From positions 82,703 through 146,702 of the forward strand of contig CH002759.1 of NCBI GenBank assembly GCA_000149265.1: a DNA stretch of 64,000 nucleotides. The letters are read 5' to 3'. The notes below the pieces were generated by a model, which saw only the letters and a list, made by a program, of their open reading frames with translations, made no database searches and was not told where the DNA came from. This document shows positions 35,553 to 48,727 of this stretch, piece by piece (position 1 is the first letter of the stretch; every line of letters begins with the position of its first letter). Source of the DNA: Ciona savignyi. Its lineage: Eukaryota > Chordata > Ascidiacea > Phlebobranchia > Cionidae. A program made the translations under genes and the position numbers.

Positions 35553-37109
35553 CAATACATGGAGAAATACTTGTAAAGTCGACATACCGTTTTTATTTTG
35601 TGTGTTCAACTTTATTTCGAGAAATGCGAAAAAGAAATGGAACACAGTGGCCACATATACATGATATCTTTATCATTATTCGTCGCAATGGAATTACGTG
35701 AAAAGTATATTAAATTCACTACTTATTGGAACGGAGATTACAGCCGAAATCTGCATCTTATTCAAACATGGCGAGAAGTTTGCAAATAGAGCGTCCGTTG
35801 TCTCGTTTTCGCCGCTTTTGGTCTTAAACTCGGACAGAAAGCCGTGTTTGCATTGAATACACAGCGTGTGGTGTGTTCTACGCGCCAAAGTCGATTCCTG
35901 ACCCAATAATCTCCTGGTAATCCGAACCCACATATCGAATTAATATGGGCCATTGCGGCATCAACAAAACTGGCCCAGTTAGCCGCTATGGTACTGCTGC
36001 AACGCAATTCACTCCACTTAGAAAGACAAGACTCGATGACCGACGGCCGAGATGTGTCATTCCTCGCGCAGTGGTCTGTTTGCAATAGCCCAGATGCTCT
36101 GATTCGAATTCGGCCAAAACAGCAGCTGAAAAGCTGACTTGGAAAATCCAGCTTGTGAAGTGTATATATTTCCGTGACGTGGGGCTAAACAGCTCAATCC
36201 CCCTTTCAAGTGCTTTGCTGCGCGTTAGGGGGATCTAACGCTTCGTTCTGTTTTAATCAGATTGCCACTTGAAAACAACAAATCATTTTTACTAACCCGC
36301 TGTTGTTTCGTGCTGTTTTGAAGGCGAGCCTGTTTTGTCAGTTCTGGAAAATATCTCATTAGCATATCATGGCAATCTCCGCACATTCTTACGTTTTATT
36401 AATTCTCATCGATTCGTCTGATCTGCTATAGATTGCGGCCGAACTAGAAAAGCGCATTATGGCAACTCCTCATAAATATTTGTTTCGACTTTGTGCCTCC
36501 ACCCAAAAGGTTAATACGAATACAGTCCACCCAGCATTCGAAGATAATTTCCTCACTCAATTTGTTTGCTTCTTATCGTCATATAGGATCTCTTTTTGAA
36601 CTGATGATGCCGACGCTTCTATATTGTTTGGCGCAGAATCAATTCGTTATTATTTTAGATTGCGCTTTAAGGTACTTCGTTTTTGAATTTGGGTTGCACC
36701 CAACGATTTTTAGTGTACGGTAAATTGCTAAAATTGTATTTTCGGGAAATTTAGTCTGTTATTTCAGTCGTGCCTTTTAAAAACTTTTGTAGACATGTAA
36801 ATAAAAAAACTTCACACCCTTTAATAAGCATGGCGGGACTACGCCTAATTTTGTTTAGTAACAATGTACAAAATGATTTTTTCTTGCGCATATTTATAAC
36901 TTGTTTTTTTCACCGAAAATGATTTTTTCTGAAGGAAACGCTTTAAGTGGCCGTGTCGTTGTTTTTTGTCTGACTTTCTGGCGAAAACGCAACTCGCATT
37001 TGACAGATCATTAACTTCGAAGTGATACAAAATATGTTGTTTTACAGAAAGTTGAAAATACTGTACCTGGAAACATGGTCATAACATAGCCGTCTTTAAC
37101 TTCTATCTA

Positions 37110-37340
37110 CACAAGGCTCTGTCCTTGGGCAAGACACCTAACTTAACGGATATTGCTTGAACCCAGCGGATTAATAATGGTTTCTACAAAATTGAGAGAA
37201 CGTGTGAATCATACATAACACACTGCAATAGCTCTGATAACCCGACGGTGGGCGCGAGGTGATCTGACGATTGCTCGTGTGTTAACCCCTTGGTTTTCCC
37301 ATTCACGGGAATAAACATGAATATCCTATTCTATCATGCA
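37110..37340 (+). mobile_element. tRNA-derived SINE family B
   Basis: Contains TGTCCTTGGGCAAGACACCT, ACCCGACGGTGGGCGCGAGG and a tail ending AATATCCTATTCTATC. It is the only family B copy recognised in the DLC gene. The 5' head is diverged. Confidence 0.75.
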
Positions 37341-38429
37341 TTACTCAAACCGTGAGAATAGCCGAAAACACAAAAAATGAAAGTGTCTGAGAAAGTGGCA
37401 TTTTATCCGCGCACGTTTTCGGCCAATCATGCTGATTTTTTGTTTCTCTGGTACGATTGTTTTAGGCTTGTTTTTACCGTACGTACGAAAATGATGCCAT
37501 ATTTTGGGCTTGCCCGCTTAAACGATACTGTCAGCATATTGAGAAAACGCCACAGTGCTCTGCAATTGACAAGTCAAGATTCCATTCACGCCCGTACTTA
37601 CCTATACAAATCTAATCCAACGGGAATTAACCTTTGATTTGTTAATCGAAATTTATTGGTCAACCAACGTCTGTGACGCAATAAACGCTCTTGTGACGCA
37701 TTCTCCGCGGTTTATTGATCATAGAATCTGTGTATAATCGTATAAGGCCATTGAAATGCGAAGGTCGCATTCCAAATTGTGTTTGGTTATCCAATTTTGA
37801 CTATCTAAAAAAATGTGGTCGATATTTCGTCCAATCTAAGATGCTTAACATATTTTTTGCCTGAATTCGATTTACATTCCATATGTAAAGAACACGGGGG
37901 CTCGTTTGTTGCGTTATGTTGTATACAATTTTAACAGCACCTTTTTGTACTCTTTATGCACCGTTTTATACATTATTTGTTCACTATTATTTCTTTGCAT
38001 CTTTAACTCGTTTTATCTACTTCACTATGGTGAATATGCAATGTCCTTGCGACCTTCAAACATTTAAAAATCTCCGTTTTAGGCAAGGGTTGTTGCACAA
38101 AGAGTTCGCTGCGTTTGCTAATGACTTGCAGCACGGAATTCGATACGAAAACGAGCGTTAATTTTGATTAGAACTTGGATAACAGCTAATCGCAGCGGCT
38201 ATACGCCGTAGCCGTGTCACTATCACGGGCTATGTCCGTTTAAGGCCGCAAGATTGGGTCTAACGTGATTTTGTTATCGCTTAACGGTCATTACATTGGG
38301 CTCGTGTGGCCTGAACTCAAAATATTTTTTATGTACGTCAAAAGGAAAATGTCGAAATAACAATCGAAGAAATAGAAAACTGTAAGTTTCGCCCTTTTCT
38401 TCTCAAATCCATCTCTGGCTGGAACGGTC

Positions 38430-38537
38430 GTACAGTCGAATGGTTAACGTGACTGATTCATATATTGCTTCATCTGCAAACTAAAACGGCCATAGTGACT
38501 AGGACATCATGGGTTCGAAACTAAACTGAATAAAAAA
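38430..38537 (+). mobile_element. tRNA-derived SINE family A
   Basis: AGTCGAATGGTTAACGTGAC head, ATGGGTTCGAAACTAAACTG near the end, A-rich tail. Confidence 0.6.
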
Positions 38538-38751
38538 AGAAAAAAACTTCTCTTGTTTGAGCACGTTGCATGGACCATCAAGGGATTAAAAATGTCGTCG
38601 TTTCCACGATATCAAAGTATTCCTTGTCCGTCACCTTGGATTAAATCGAAAAAAGTACAAATAGTGGACCACTATTGTAACTTTCGTACAATTTCCGGGG
38701 AAAGGATAAGGCGTAAGCCCCCTTAAATTAAATCCAGTATTTACCGCGCCA

Positions 38752-38935
38752 TTCCATTGGTGGATTCTACTAAATACGAGACTGAAGATTTCTTTCAGAA
38801 GAAGTATATATCTAGACTTACAAATATTTCTGTGGTCATTTTCCATTGGTTGATTCTACTGAACACGAGACTAAAACTACCCGTTAGAAGCAATATATAC
38901 ATACATACATATATATATATATATCGACTTAAACA
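38752..38935. repeat. 89-bp direct duplication followed by TA-rich microsatellite
   Basis: CCATTGG followed by GATTCTACT and CGAGACT occurs at 38754 and 38843. The second unit runs into CATACATACATATATATATA around 38890-38925. Confidence 0.7.
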
Positions 38936-39441
38936 TTTTGCTGTGGTTATTTTTGTTTTCATATACTCTACTGCATTTGCAGTATTTTATTACGACGTTA
39001 AGTGGCTAAATACATTATTTTTTATTTTAACAGTTGGGAAAATTTACTGAAAACTAATTTTAAATCATCTCTATAAAGAATACTATTCTTACCCCACAAA
39101 GTTACCCAAGAAGGTTGTTATGGGTCAATGTGGTATTTTAAGAGTTTCGAATTTTTGTTAAACTTATCCAGTGACTGTCCGCACGAATTATCTTTATCGC
39201 TTTGGTCACTGAACCGTGTAAATACGTCACAACCAACGCGTCACAATTAAACCCCTTTTAGTCACAATGCTGTAGGTGGCAACGTCATAACACTGCACTT
39301 CAGGGCAATAACAAACTACATAACATGTGTGTTACGTAACACGATTGTAACAATTAGACGGTAACCTTAAATACACGGGTACTTAAAGTGGTCGCCAGGT
39401 TTAGTTTGGTCATTTTTCACACCTTCATTACATAAAAGGCT

Positions 39442-39578
39442 AAACTACCGTAGTTAAACGATCCTAAACAGGACAAGGGAAGAATTCAGCTCACTCCCTT
39501 ATTACATGAAAGGGTTTTAATTTAAACAAGAGGACAGGATAACACGGCGAAACTACCGTAGTTAAACGATCCTAAACA
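39442..39578. repeat. 29-bp perfect direct repeat, 108 bp apart, with inner palindrome
   Basis: The same 29 bases occur at 39442-39470 and 39550-39578. They begin AAACTACCGTAGTTAAACGA and contain the inverted arms AACTAC and GTAGTT. No open frame links them. Confidence 0.85.
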
Positions 39579-41639
39579 TTTGGCATCATAAATTCAACAC
39601 AAACACATTCAAGGCTGGAAAAGGTAATTGAGACCACGGTTGGAACATCATTCAGTCAACACAAGAGATAATATCTTGGATACAAGCACTATACGTCTCC
39701 ACTACACCAGTTACTCTCCCAGTATGCTTCTTACCCTGCACGTGTTCGTTTGGTTAGGCATGTGACGTCATAAACCAAGTTGCTATGGCGCGTCGCGCGT
39801 GTTTCGAAACATGGAACGCTTCGCGGATGAAACAAAATAAACAAATTGCTCGTCTTCTATGGCGCCTAATTGCGTCATACATTATATGCAGTTGTTTGGT
39901 GCGCTAAGAATATATTGGACTTTATTGCTCAGTCAACATAGCAATTAACGTCAGACTAGACAAATCAAAATAGAATATATTAGTTTCGAAACTTGTACGC
40001 AATTACGAGCTGTCTGTGGTGTTTTTAGAACACAATCGTTTCTCGTTTCGGCACGAGTCTCTGACAAAGATGTCTCTTTGCTCAGCGCATTGTTAAAGGT
40101 TTTATCATTCAATAAACAACGCGTAATCCATGAAGTACAAAGCGGTTTCACTCCAGCGCAATCAACATCAATAGACTTGGAGCAAAATGTGAACGCGTTT
40201 AAATCCGTCGTCGGCTCGATTCAAGTCCGACAAATACAGGTGCAGGTTGCAGACCGATTAATGGTCTCGTCCCTTGCGGTAATTAGTTGAAATTGTAGCA
40301 CCTATAAAGAATGAAACAGGTGTCTTGTTTAAATCATTCCCGTCCGTCAGGTTACCCGATATAGAATGCGATGATTGAGACTTGTATAGCAGATGACCGT
40401 GACTCCGGTTTTAGTCACGTGGGCGAGACCTGTTCCGTCAGTCTAGTAAGTCAGGCAGAAGGAATGTCGGGAAAAAAGATATTTGATGCGGCTATCTACT
40501 TTGACTCATTTTATAAATTGTGGTGGAAAATTTACGGCAAACGTGCCCAATTCTCATTAATGGAATGTCGATTTTTACGATGTTGTAATTTTAGAATGCA
40601 GTGTTCGACCCATTACTGTTATACTCTATATCTATTTGGCAAACACCTTTTACAGCGATTCTATAAAGCGTCTGACGTTATAATACCGGCCGCAAAAAAG
40701 GACTTAGTAACTGAGTAACCACTTGGTTATGTAGGAAATTGGAATGCTAAGTTCTCGTAAAAGTTGTCTTTGTTTGAATGTTTAAAATGCGGACAAAAAT
40801 TCATGTTTTGTATAAAACAAACCGTGCTTGGAATGCTGTGCCTTGTTGTACGGTGCAATGGAGTGTATGTGCGTTCGTGGGCGTATGTGTGTGTATCGGC
40901 GGATCCGTTTATTACGCTAATATCTCGCCCGGCAGTTGCTGACTTGAGCGCTCCGGGCAATAGATTAGATCGAAAATGCGCGCGCGACGTCCGACTTTCG
41001 CTAAATAATTCGTGGCATTTTGGCTGTGCCGTGACGTACTTACCGCCGACCCAAAACAAACCCGTGACGTCAGCTTCAGGATATATATGTCTTGTAACTT
41101 ACTTGGAATGGATACAGATCGCATGCTACGTGCACTGGCCGCGAGTAAATCGGTCCTTTCTTCGTAGAATGCGTGATACGGAGTTACAAATATCCCAATT
41201 AAAACACGCTGTTTTACGCAAGTGTACCATAACAGAAGGAAGAATCGGCCGCCTTTTAAGTCGATTTTACTCATATCCGTACGGTGCTTCCCGAAAAATG
41301 CGCGATCAAAGGCAAGCTAGCTGTTAATGCATGTGTAAAGAAAGCAATGCTAATTGAGTAATTTGATTATTGTGTCAAGTACGATGGACTAGTAAGAAAA
41401 ATGAATATTTTTAGCAATTGGTCGTTCTTTACTTTCTAATTATATCCAATTTTCCAACCCGTTACCACATGGGCCATAAAATGCGTCTCCGTGGTTGTTA
41501 AATTAGCGATTTCAGTATAAGATAGCTATAAATAGAATCTCGAAACCGTTATCAAAATCTGCGAACTCAAAAAGGCGATGCATTTCAATAGTGGTTAATG
41601 TACTTTCTATCGGGCGATTTTTGAACATATAATGGACTC

Positions 41640-41900
41640 CTCTCAGAGACAGTTTTTGTGAAAAAATGCATGTGTATCAGTCGCGTTTACCATTAGGCTG
41701 CACGACTAGATCGGTATATGCTTTAATAGTCGACCGAAATCGCATTGGCATACCACTAGGCTTATTATTTAACATCGGTTAGAAGTACGGCAAGACACCC
41801 ATTTTAGTGCAGACTTAACTCGACCGATTTATAAATAGGTTTTCATACTGAAACGGTCTTAGTGACTAGCACATCGCGGATTCGAAAACTTAGCCCATGC
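41640..41900. mobile_element. two SINE family A fragments in opposite orientation
   Basis: A head fragment on the - strand lies near 41640-41706. A B-box fragment on the + strand (GCGGATTCGAAAACTTAGCC) lies near 41876-41896. Both are partial. Confidence 0.4.
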
Positions 41901-42427
41901 TAAAATTTGCTATATTATCCGATAATAGATCGTATTTAAATAGACCCGTAAAAATAGACTTGGCTTCGTGTTGTACTTTTTTACTCTTATTTCATTATAC
42001 CTCAGTTGAAACTGTAGAAAACACAGATATTAATATTTTTTGTTAAAATCCGCTTTAAAATGACACCGTCAGTATCTTGTTGGCTGTAATATACAATTAC
42101 TTGTTGGTTTCTCGGTATATGCATCTTGCAGGATTGAGGTTGCGCTATGCCTGTTAATAGATATTGTCATGTTAAGCTCGTTGGTACACCATAGCCTTTG
42201 CTTTGTTTGCATAGAAGTATTTAAATTGTCGATCACAATACGATGACAGGCCATGGGTAGGAGTTGACAGGTAGCTTCTCTACCTGCTGACAAGCGTTAT
42301 AAAAAGAATCACCTGGCCATCGATTTAATGGATTGAATGGCCGCCGTTGACAATACAAAGTCACCTGCATTACCGGGTAGCCTGATGTGTCAGCCATGTA
42401 AACTGGTTCTTCCCCCAGCGGACAGCA

Positions 42428-42490
42428 GCTTCCAACCGGTGGAAACTTGTTCTTCCGACAGTGGAAAACAAGTTCCAACCGGTGGAAACT
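42428..42490. repeat. 44-bp tandem repeat
   Basis: TTCCAACCGGTGGAAACT occurs at 42431 and 42475; the unit itself holds the inverted arms TTCCA and TGGAA. Confidence 0.75.
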
Positions 42491-45400
42491 GGTTTACCCC
42501 ATGCTGACTTCGTGTGTAACAGTTGGGATGTAGTTGTCGGTTTTCTGCAGGCGATGAAATAAGCCGAAGAAGAGTCCTCCGCGAATTCCGTAAATGGAAG
42601 TCTGCAAATCGCAATTAGAAGATACCGATTGATAGAATTCTGGAAATTCTTGCCTTGCTTAAGTGGTGAAATTAAATTTCACAAAGTTGTTGCCATAACT
42701 CCCTGCTCGGGAGTTACGAGCCGAAGCTTTCTTGTTTACGATACAAGTGTGAGCATGGGTTTTCAACCAACATTGTTTCGTCGACCTCTGGTTTACCGGC
42801 CGTTTGTTAACGTTAAAGTACAGCAACACGTCAACATAAACTTAACGATGCTTTGTACTTTATGGTCGACAATGCTTCACGCCACTGTTGTTAACAGTTT
42901 CATGGTATTTTGTTTTACGACAAGCCAAAGCTTTTTAAAACTCGAAGTCCTGCAGTTTTAGGTCAAATACACGTATGTGTGACAGTGTGAGACTTCGCCG
43001 CACTTGACCGCTTGGGCGCGTGTGAAAATACGATTCTAAAAAAGTCGGATGACCGTACCTGTCAGAATTGTACAGGCAACGCGGCACGTATGGTGGATGT
43101 TAGTTACGTTAGTAGCCAATGTTAGTTACGCACAGTATTTCATAGAAAGTGTATAACCTGTTTTGTACAGGGGCGTCTTAATTATCAATTGACGCATTCA
43201 CGCAATGACCAAAAGCTGGCATATTTAGAATCGAGAAATCGGTTTTATTATTTTAGCGGCGAAGAACAGATTGCGTTGAACCTATGACGTCCAAATCACG
43301 TTTTGATAGTGATTCATTTTGGTGGCGGTGGTGTCAAGGCGTTTGCTCTATTTATTTATATGTTTTGTATGCTGTCTCCGATGTACTGATAGCAGGGATA
43401 TGAGTTTAAAGGAACAGTTTTACGACAGTTCTAGTTTTACCGGATGCACCGCGAAAACTGAAGCCCTGCTATCTATAGAACTTGTTAATTGTACAGCTAA
43501 AACGGCTGGAACTGTCGGCAGTTTTTAATCGCAGCTCGTCGTAAATCACTTCGGGGACTTGTAGCCGCTAACGCACGGGATTAATGTATTTTTAAAGCTT
43601 ACGATTGGCTTACTTATGTTAGAGAGTGTTGCAAACTCGGTCGCCATTTCCCGGATGGGAATGACACATAGCGCCTGCTCGATCGCAGCCCAGATTTCGT
43701 GTTTTCACCAACTGTCCAATCCGGGTCAAACCAAATGCCCGCTTGTGTCGTTTTGTAGCGAGAGAAAGACGAAGCGTTGCTATCTCTAAATTTGCCCGAT
43801 AGATCAGAAAGTGTGATAGCCGTGGATCGCCGTAATTGTCTGTGTGTCCGGTGGGCGCGTTTAAATCCTATATCGTAGATTGCACTGGGAGATAAAAACG
43901 AATCGTGTGTTGCTCAAAACTAACTTATTATTTCCTGTTTTTACGGAGCTCCAAGTTTGTTCTATGTGCAAACCGCAAATACGTTTTAGCTCCAAACGTC
44001 GCCACCCTAAAACAAGCTTTTCGGCTCTCGGACAATAACATGTTTTATTATAAATCGCTGCATCGTCATTACACCAACAAATACGTCGCATTTAGTTAGA
44101 AGTCTTGCTTTATTTAGCGTTCGCATGGGAACCAGCGCGTCTGGCCACGAAGAGTTGTATGTCAACTCATCTTTAGAAGTAATTTCTAAGCTCGATCCAA
44201 GTATAACCATACTACTAATCATAGTATGTGGTGCTCAATCAAATCCCTGTCACGGTGTCAGACTTAACGCTCTAAATAGAACAAGAGATCCTAATAGACA
44301 CGCCGCGACTTCAAATATTAGTACCTACTGTCTACACCAACATGCGTCCCCCGGGTAAATTTCCAATCAAAACGGCTTCCAACTATACCAGTCAACCCTG
44401 CCTTCGGTTTCCATAAGTAAATTGATTTCAAACAGCCCGACTTATATCGGTCCGGTGAAATATAACTAAACATTACAGGGTCTGGGCAAATATTTTGATG
44501 CTCTAACTACTGTTTCTTTTTAATTCGACCGGTTCCGTACGCTGACGACATTGTTTGCGAACCAACACTCTTCAAAGATTTGTCGTTCGTCGCGGTTTGA
44601 TCAGCAATCACTGCGGTTTGGAACATTAGCGTGGAATTGGCTGAGTCAGATTTATGTAGCATTTATTAGACTTCCCCTGTCCGTTCAACGTTGGTAAGGC
44701 ACACTCCCGTCTCCTTTCCCATGATATCCAGCTGATTGAAACTTAAGCTCGGTTTCCTAGCCCAGCACGAGATATAGGACGGGCTTAGGGGGATCCCCGG
44801 ATGACAAAATTTGTCATCATAGCCGGAAAATAATTTGGCGACTTCCTTCTGGGCCTTCATTTGTTTAAGCTCCCTTGCGAAGCTGTGTTTATGTTTTGGA
44901 ACGGCAGAAATCAAAATTTGAACGTCACGGGAAGTGGGATTGAATATCGGGATGAGTGTACCCTAAATAGCAGTTCGCTTTGGTCCGCCATGCTAGGGTA
45001 AATTTAGAAGAAAACAAACGGGCAATAAAAACAACCGGTTCCTTTGATCGCCGAAGCAAATCCCACGCTGAGCAAATCGTCTTGTGTTTATTGCTTTTGT
45101 GGTTAGCATCGCCATCTATGTTTTGCTGCGGATTGCTGCGTGTGCAGATCTTGATGCAAAAACTGCGTCGGTCAGTCCGATTGATTATTAATTACCTACG
45201 CGCAATCAATTTGTCTCTCCTTTTGTCTTGGGGCTGGTTGGATTGTCCTTAAAAACAATATTGACGATAAAGTAAAGTCGGTATCAGACATCAGTTTTAT
45301 TGCAGGATCTAGTCCTCAATTGTTTACTGAGCGCGAAGCAATTGTCCATTCTCGATCCTCTCGTTGTTACTAAAGTGGCGGGCGACGAAAAGAAAAAGGC

Positions 45401-45762
45401 AATATTTATCAATCGCCTTTTTCCTTCGCTCTTATCTTAGCGCGTTTGAACGGAGATCCAGTTATATCAGTTTAGCACGGCACGTATAGGTCGTGTTAGT
45501 TCGCAGCCGGTCAAATAAGAAGTTTTGTAGTACGTGACAAACTTTACTGAGGAAACTGTTTTGAACCGAATAGTTAATTTTTAATCTTAATAAGGTAAGG
45601 ATGTTACGCGATTTAGAAACTCGTGACATTAGTTTAAGTGAAATAAAGGCCAGGACCCAAACGTCAGGTCAGAAAGATGCACAGTGCTACCTTCGAGTCA
45701 TACAAGGATACAGATGCGTAGAATTTTGTTTACGTTCTGTACCTTAAAACGTAAATGTGCTT

Positions 45763-45770
45763 TATATAAG
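45763..45770 (+). promoter_or_regulatory. candidate TATA box for the third DLC start
   Basis: TATATAAG lies about 170 bp before the ATG at 45939, a plausible distance for a core promoter with a 5' UTR of roughly 140 nt. Position only; no other core element was identified. Confidence 0.35.
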
Positions 45771-45938
45771 ACTGTATTTAAACGTGTATCGCAACCGCGC
45801 TGGTTCAGTTGGCAGTTTAGAATTTAAAGAAAGTTGTCGTTGCGTATAGCGAATGTGGTGATTAAACTTTGTTGTTTATTTAGCGTTATAACTGTAGAAC
45901 GAAAGACAATTTTGTGACTTTGACTTGGAAAAGTGGAT

Positions 45939-46724
45939 ATGCCGTCTGCCGCTGCTATTCCCGAGCGATTTTTACACAACAGGCGAAGTTGCGAAGGAGC
46001 TATTCGTCGTGGAGCTATTACCAAGGACGAACTTAATATGAACCACAGGAGTATTCAAAGTGATCCTGGACTTAGTTTGGACGACCTCAGAAGATCGAGA
46101 GTACTTCATCACTTAGTGTCGCGGGTCGAACCCAACTCTGTTGTATTGCGCAAAAAACTAGCCGACCTCGGTGTCATTTCGAAAGCATCGGCCGGGATTG
46201 GTGGGTCGAACACCGGCCGCGGTGGATTCATCTCGCCGAGCTACAACATCCCGCATGCCATGCAGAAACTACTGGAACAAGATATCACCACCAACTATCA
46301 CTTTTCCCCGAACCTAGCTGTGCTCAGGAAACACAAAAACCGGAGGACATATGTTCTGGATTCTCAGATCCTGGACCATCATAACGCGGACCGAGTGAAG
46401 AGTACCTCGCTCTCCTCATCCGCGACTAGTCTGTACTCCGAGGATGATGTATCCAGATCATGTTCATCCCGTCTTCAATCCAGCTCTTCCTGCCGCAGCT
46501 CGTGTAGCTTCTTCCCGGAAGAGGAAGTCGCGACGGTGGCGGTGATGGAAACGAACAATAACAACGAAGCGAAAAACGAGGGGATCGTGAAGATAGACGG
46601 GAATATACTCGTTGTCAACCTCCGGGATTTTTCGCTCTCTTCCCAAGACGAAGAGGACGGCGCGTCATCCGTTGCGTCCATCTGCCGTACCGACGACTGT
46701 TGCAGTACATGCTCGTGTTCTCAG
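45939..46724 (+). CDS. DLC1: DLC-like third form: alternative first exon without SAM
   Basis: The ATG at 45939 has an in-frame TGA at 45921, so the coding sequence begins here. It runs 262 codons to CSCSQ before GTTTGT at 46725, phase 0 out, matching the phase-0 acceptor at 48411. This form would bypass the SAM exons. The N-terminal half (LSLDDLRRSRVLHHLVSRVE and ISPSYNIPHAMQKLLEQD) looks partly helical and is not a domain I recognise. The second half is serine-rich and acidic, ending in a cysteine cluster (CRTDDCCSTCSCSQ). Gene assignment depends on the splice to 48411. Confidence 0.78.
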
Positions 46725-48410
46725 GTTTGTTGGAGTCCGTGCGATCGTTGTCGGCAGTTTGTCAGCAATTTCCTATTCTCCCACGGCGAATATGCGAGAT
46801 AAGCCCGCTAATCGTGTATAACACACCCCCGAAACAGTCTGCAATTAGGTTTTATTTAAGGCGTGGAGAATCAACGCCTTTTCGCAGCGTAGGTAACCTA
46901 GTGAGTGTACACGAAACGCCGAAGGCATTCAGACGTTAACTTGCATAACTATCAGTGGTTGCGATACAAAAAACAATATGTTTCTTGGCCCCTTTGTGCG
47001 CATATTGAAGTTCGGTGATTTGAGTCCTGCCTGAAAAGCAGGGCAATTCGGCGTGTTCTATCATGATAAAAAAAATGATGGCAATCATTAAGTGCTCGTC
47101 CGGGTATCATTACACGTTTTGTTTACGTTTCGTGGCAACCTAACAACTGAATCGGGGCATTCGGCAGCCCTTTAAGCGAAATTACTGTCTGTACCGTATC
47201 AGGGGATAGTTCATTCTACCTTTGTAGTATGCAGCTCTGTTTGTTTAGGTCCCGTAATCCGCTACTACACAGTGCAGCATACTAATTGTGAGTCGTAATC
47301 AAGTCCACCAAACATGGTAGCGGCTATGTATCAATTGTCCTGCGCTCCTACATGTCCCACGCCGTGTTTGGACTTCACTTAGTGCAATTAAACGAGACTT
47401 CAATCGGCTTAAAGGTCCCCAAACCTTTAAGAACAATTAGCAGAACTTGAACACGTCGCCGTGCTGACTTGTTTACACCAAGTCGACAGCTGGGTGCTTG
47501 TTGCGCTCCGTACCGAGTTAGACAAAGCAATAAATCGAATCGATGACAACGCAACAAAAGATCGAGCGCAATTGCTAACATTTTACGATATAGACCATGT
47601 TTAATCGTGGGGAAACAGCTCCGAAAATGACCTAAATTATGCTGATTAACGTCAGCATCCCGACTCGTTTCGGTTCTCACACGACCCGAATTACTTCGAA
47701 TCGATTCTGTAAGGTCTGAGTAAGGAAACAGTAAAACCCATGCCACCTTGCTTCTGAAAAGCAGCATTTCCTTTGCGCCTTGCGTCATTTGACGTATTTG
47801 GTGGAAACGCAATACGGTCGCAATAGCACCAGGTCACTTGTGTCCTGACGATATTACACTTGTTGACCTTTCGATGCATTTCTACATATTTGGTGTTTCT
47901 GTGTTGTGAGAGTTTAGACAGCAATTAGTATTATTGTGATAGCAACGCACAAGACACGCTCCTGTCTATTGTTGTCATCGGTTGCTCCTTATGTTTGTGA
48001 TTACACTTAAGTGCTGGCTAGTTTCGAATGTTGGCGACGCTTTTAGTCGTGTTATCATAGCAATTTTCGCACCGACTATCCATCGTCGTGTAGTATCTCT
48101 TCGAAGGTATTAACCACTCGTCGCCGCCAATGTTCCTCGGGCGAAACTTGTACATTTTTATGACTGGAACTATCCGAAGTAGCAAAACTGTATAATTGAT
48201 GTGTGAGACATAGTAACCCAATGGGCGGCGCGTCGCCCACCGTCTAGAGCAGACATAGCTCACAAGTGTTATCTGGCAACCTGGCGTGTTCTGTACTTCC
48301 CTTTTTTGGTTTTCGATTCGCGAAATAACACTCAAAGGCGTCAGAGATAATCGCCTCCTATACTACGTTGTATTGTTACTCGGGCATTTCTAAACGCAAT
48401 TTTATCGCAG
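46725..48410 (+). other. intron before the shared DLC exons
   Basis: About 1.7 kb; no repeat or RNA gene recognised. The 145-codon open frame at 47375-47812 on the - strand has no supporting feature. Confidence 0.6.
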
Positions 48411-48614
48411 GCTAAAGAGAACCAGACCGACGAAGATGACGAAGACCATGATGACGACGACGACGAATGCGCCATCAGTGAGCTCTGGCACTTCGAAGGG
48501 GGCGTGCACAGGTGGTCGAGGTTGGATAGCAAATCCCCCAGCATCACCAGCCCGCATGCGAGAGTCCTCTCTTCCGGATCGAACCATCTTCCACATCTCG
48601 ACGAGACGCAGGAG
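48411..48614 (+). CDS. DLC1: DLC shared exon: acidic stretch and WSRL block
   Basis: Sixty-eight codons between acceptor TTTATCGCAG and donor GTAAGA; phase 0 in and out. An acidic run (DEDDEDHDDDDDECAIS) is followed by LWHFEGGVHRWSRLDS. This aligns with DEDEPCAISGKWTFQRDSKRWSRLEE just after the vertebrate DLC1 SAM domain, here interrupted in my notation only. All N-terminal forms converge on this exon. Confidence 0.93.
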
Positions 48615-48727
48615 GTAAGAAGTCCGCCTCACTTCAAACTGACTTCACGCCCTATATTTATTGTTTTTAAATTGTCAGCTGCTGGAACCATTTTTTCGAC
48701 AGTTGTTCTCATAAATTTCCTTTTCAG

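Larger units (their letters stand above)
27264..45938 (+). other. very large intron (to 48410 in the SAM forms) and upstream region of the third DLC start
   Basis: About 18.7 kb before the third first exon. Supported contents are SINE family A copies (27868, 31278, 32956, 33080, 38430) and fragments (30100, 41640, 41840), one family B SINE (37110) and several short tandem arrays. A pair of TGACGTCA sites near 35.5 kb and a TATA-like site at 45763 are also present. The longer open frames here (31404-32042 -, 40764-41327 +) show no family resemblance and I do not call them genes. An intron this long is a natural place for enhancers, but I cannot identify any from sequence alone. Confidence 0.5.

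Noticed and set aside
39442-39578. Long terminal repeats of a small retroelement
   Set aside because: The repeats are 29 bp and 108 bp apart with no internal coding or priming site; far too small.
40764-41327. 187-codon open frame on the + strand
   Set aside because: Overlapped by other open frames on the opposite strand, no recognisable family, no splice logic linking it to the DLC gene.
42428-42490. CRISPR-like repeat-spacer pattern
   Set aside because: Only two units with no unique spacers, in a eukaryotic intron; a plain short tandem repeat.
47375-47812. 145-codon open frame on the - strand
   Set aside because: No similarity recognised and it lies in an intron; length alone is not convincing.
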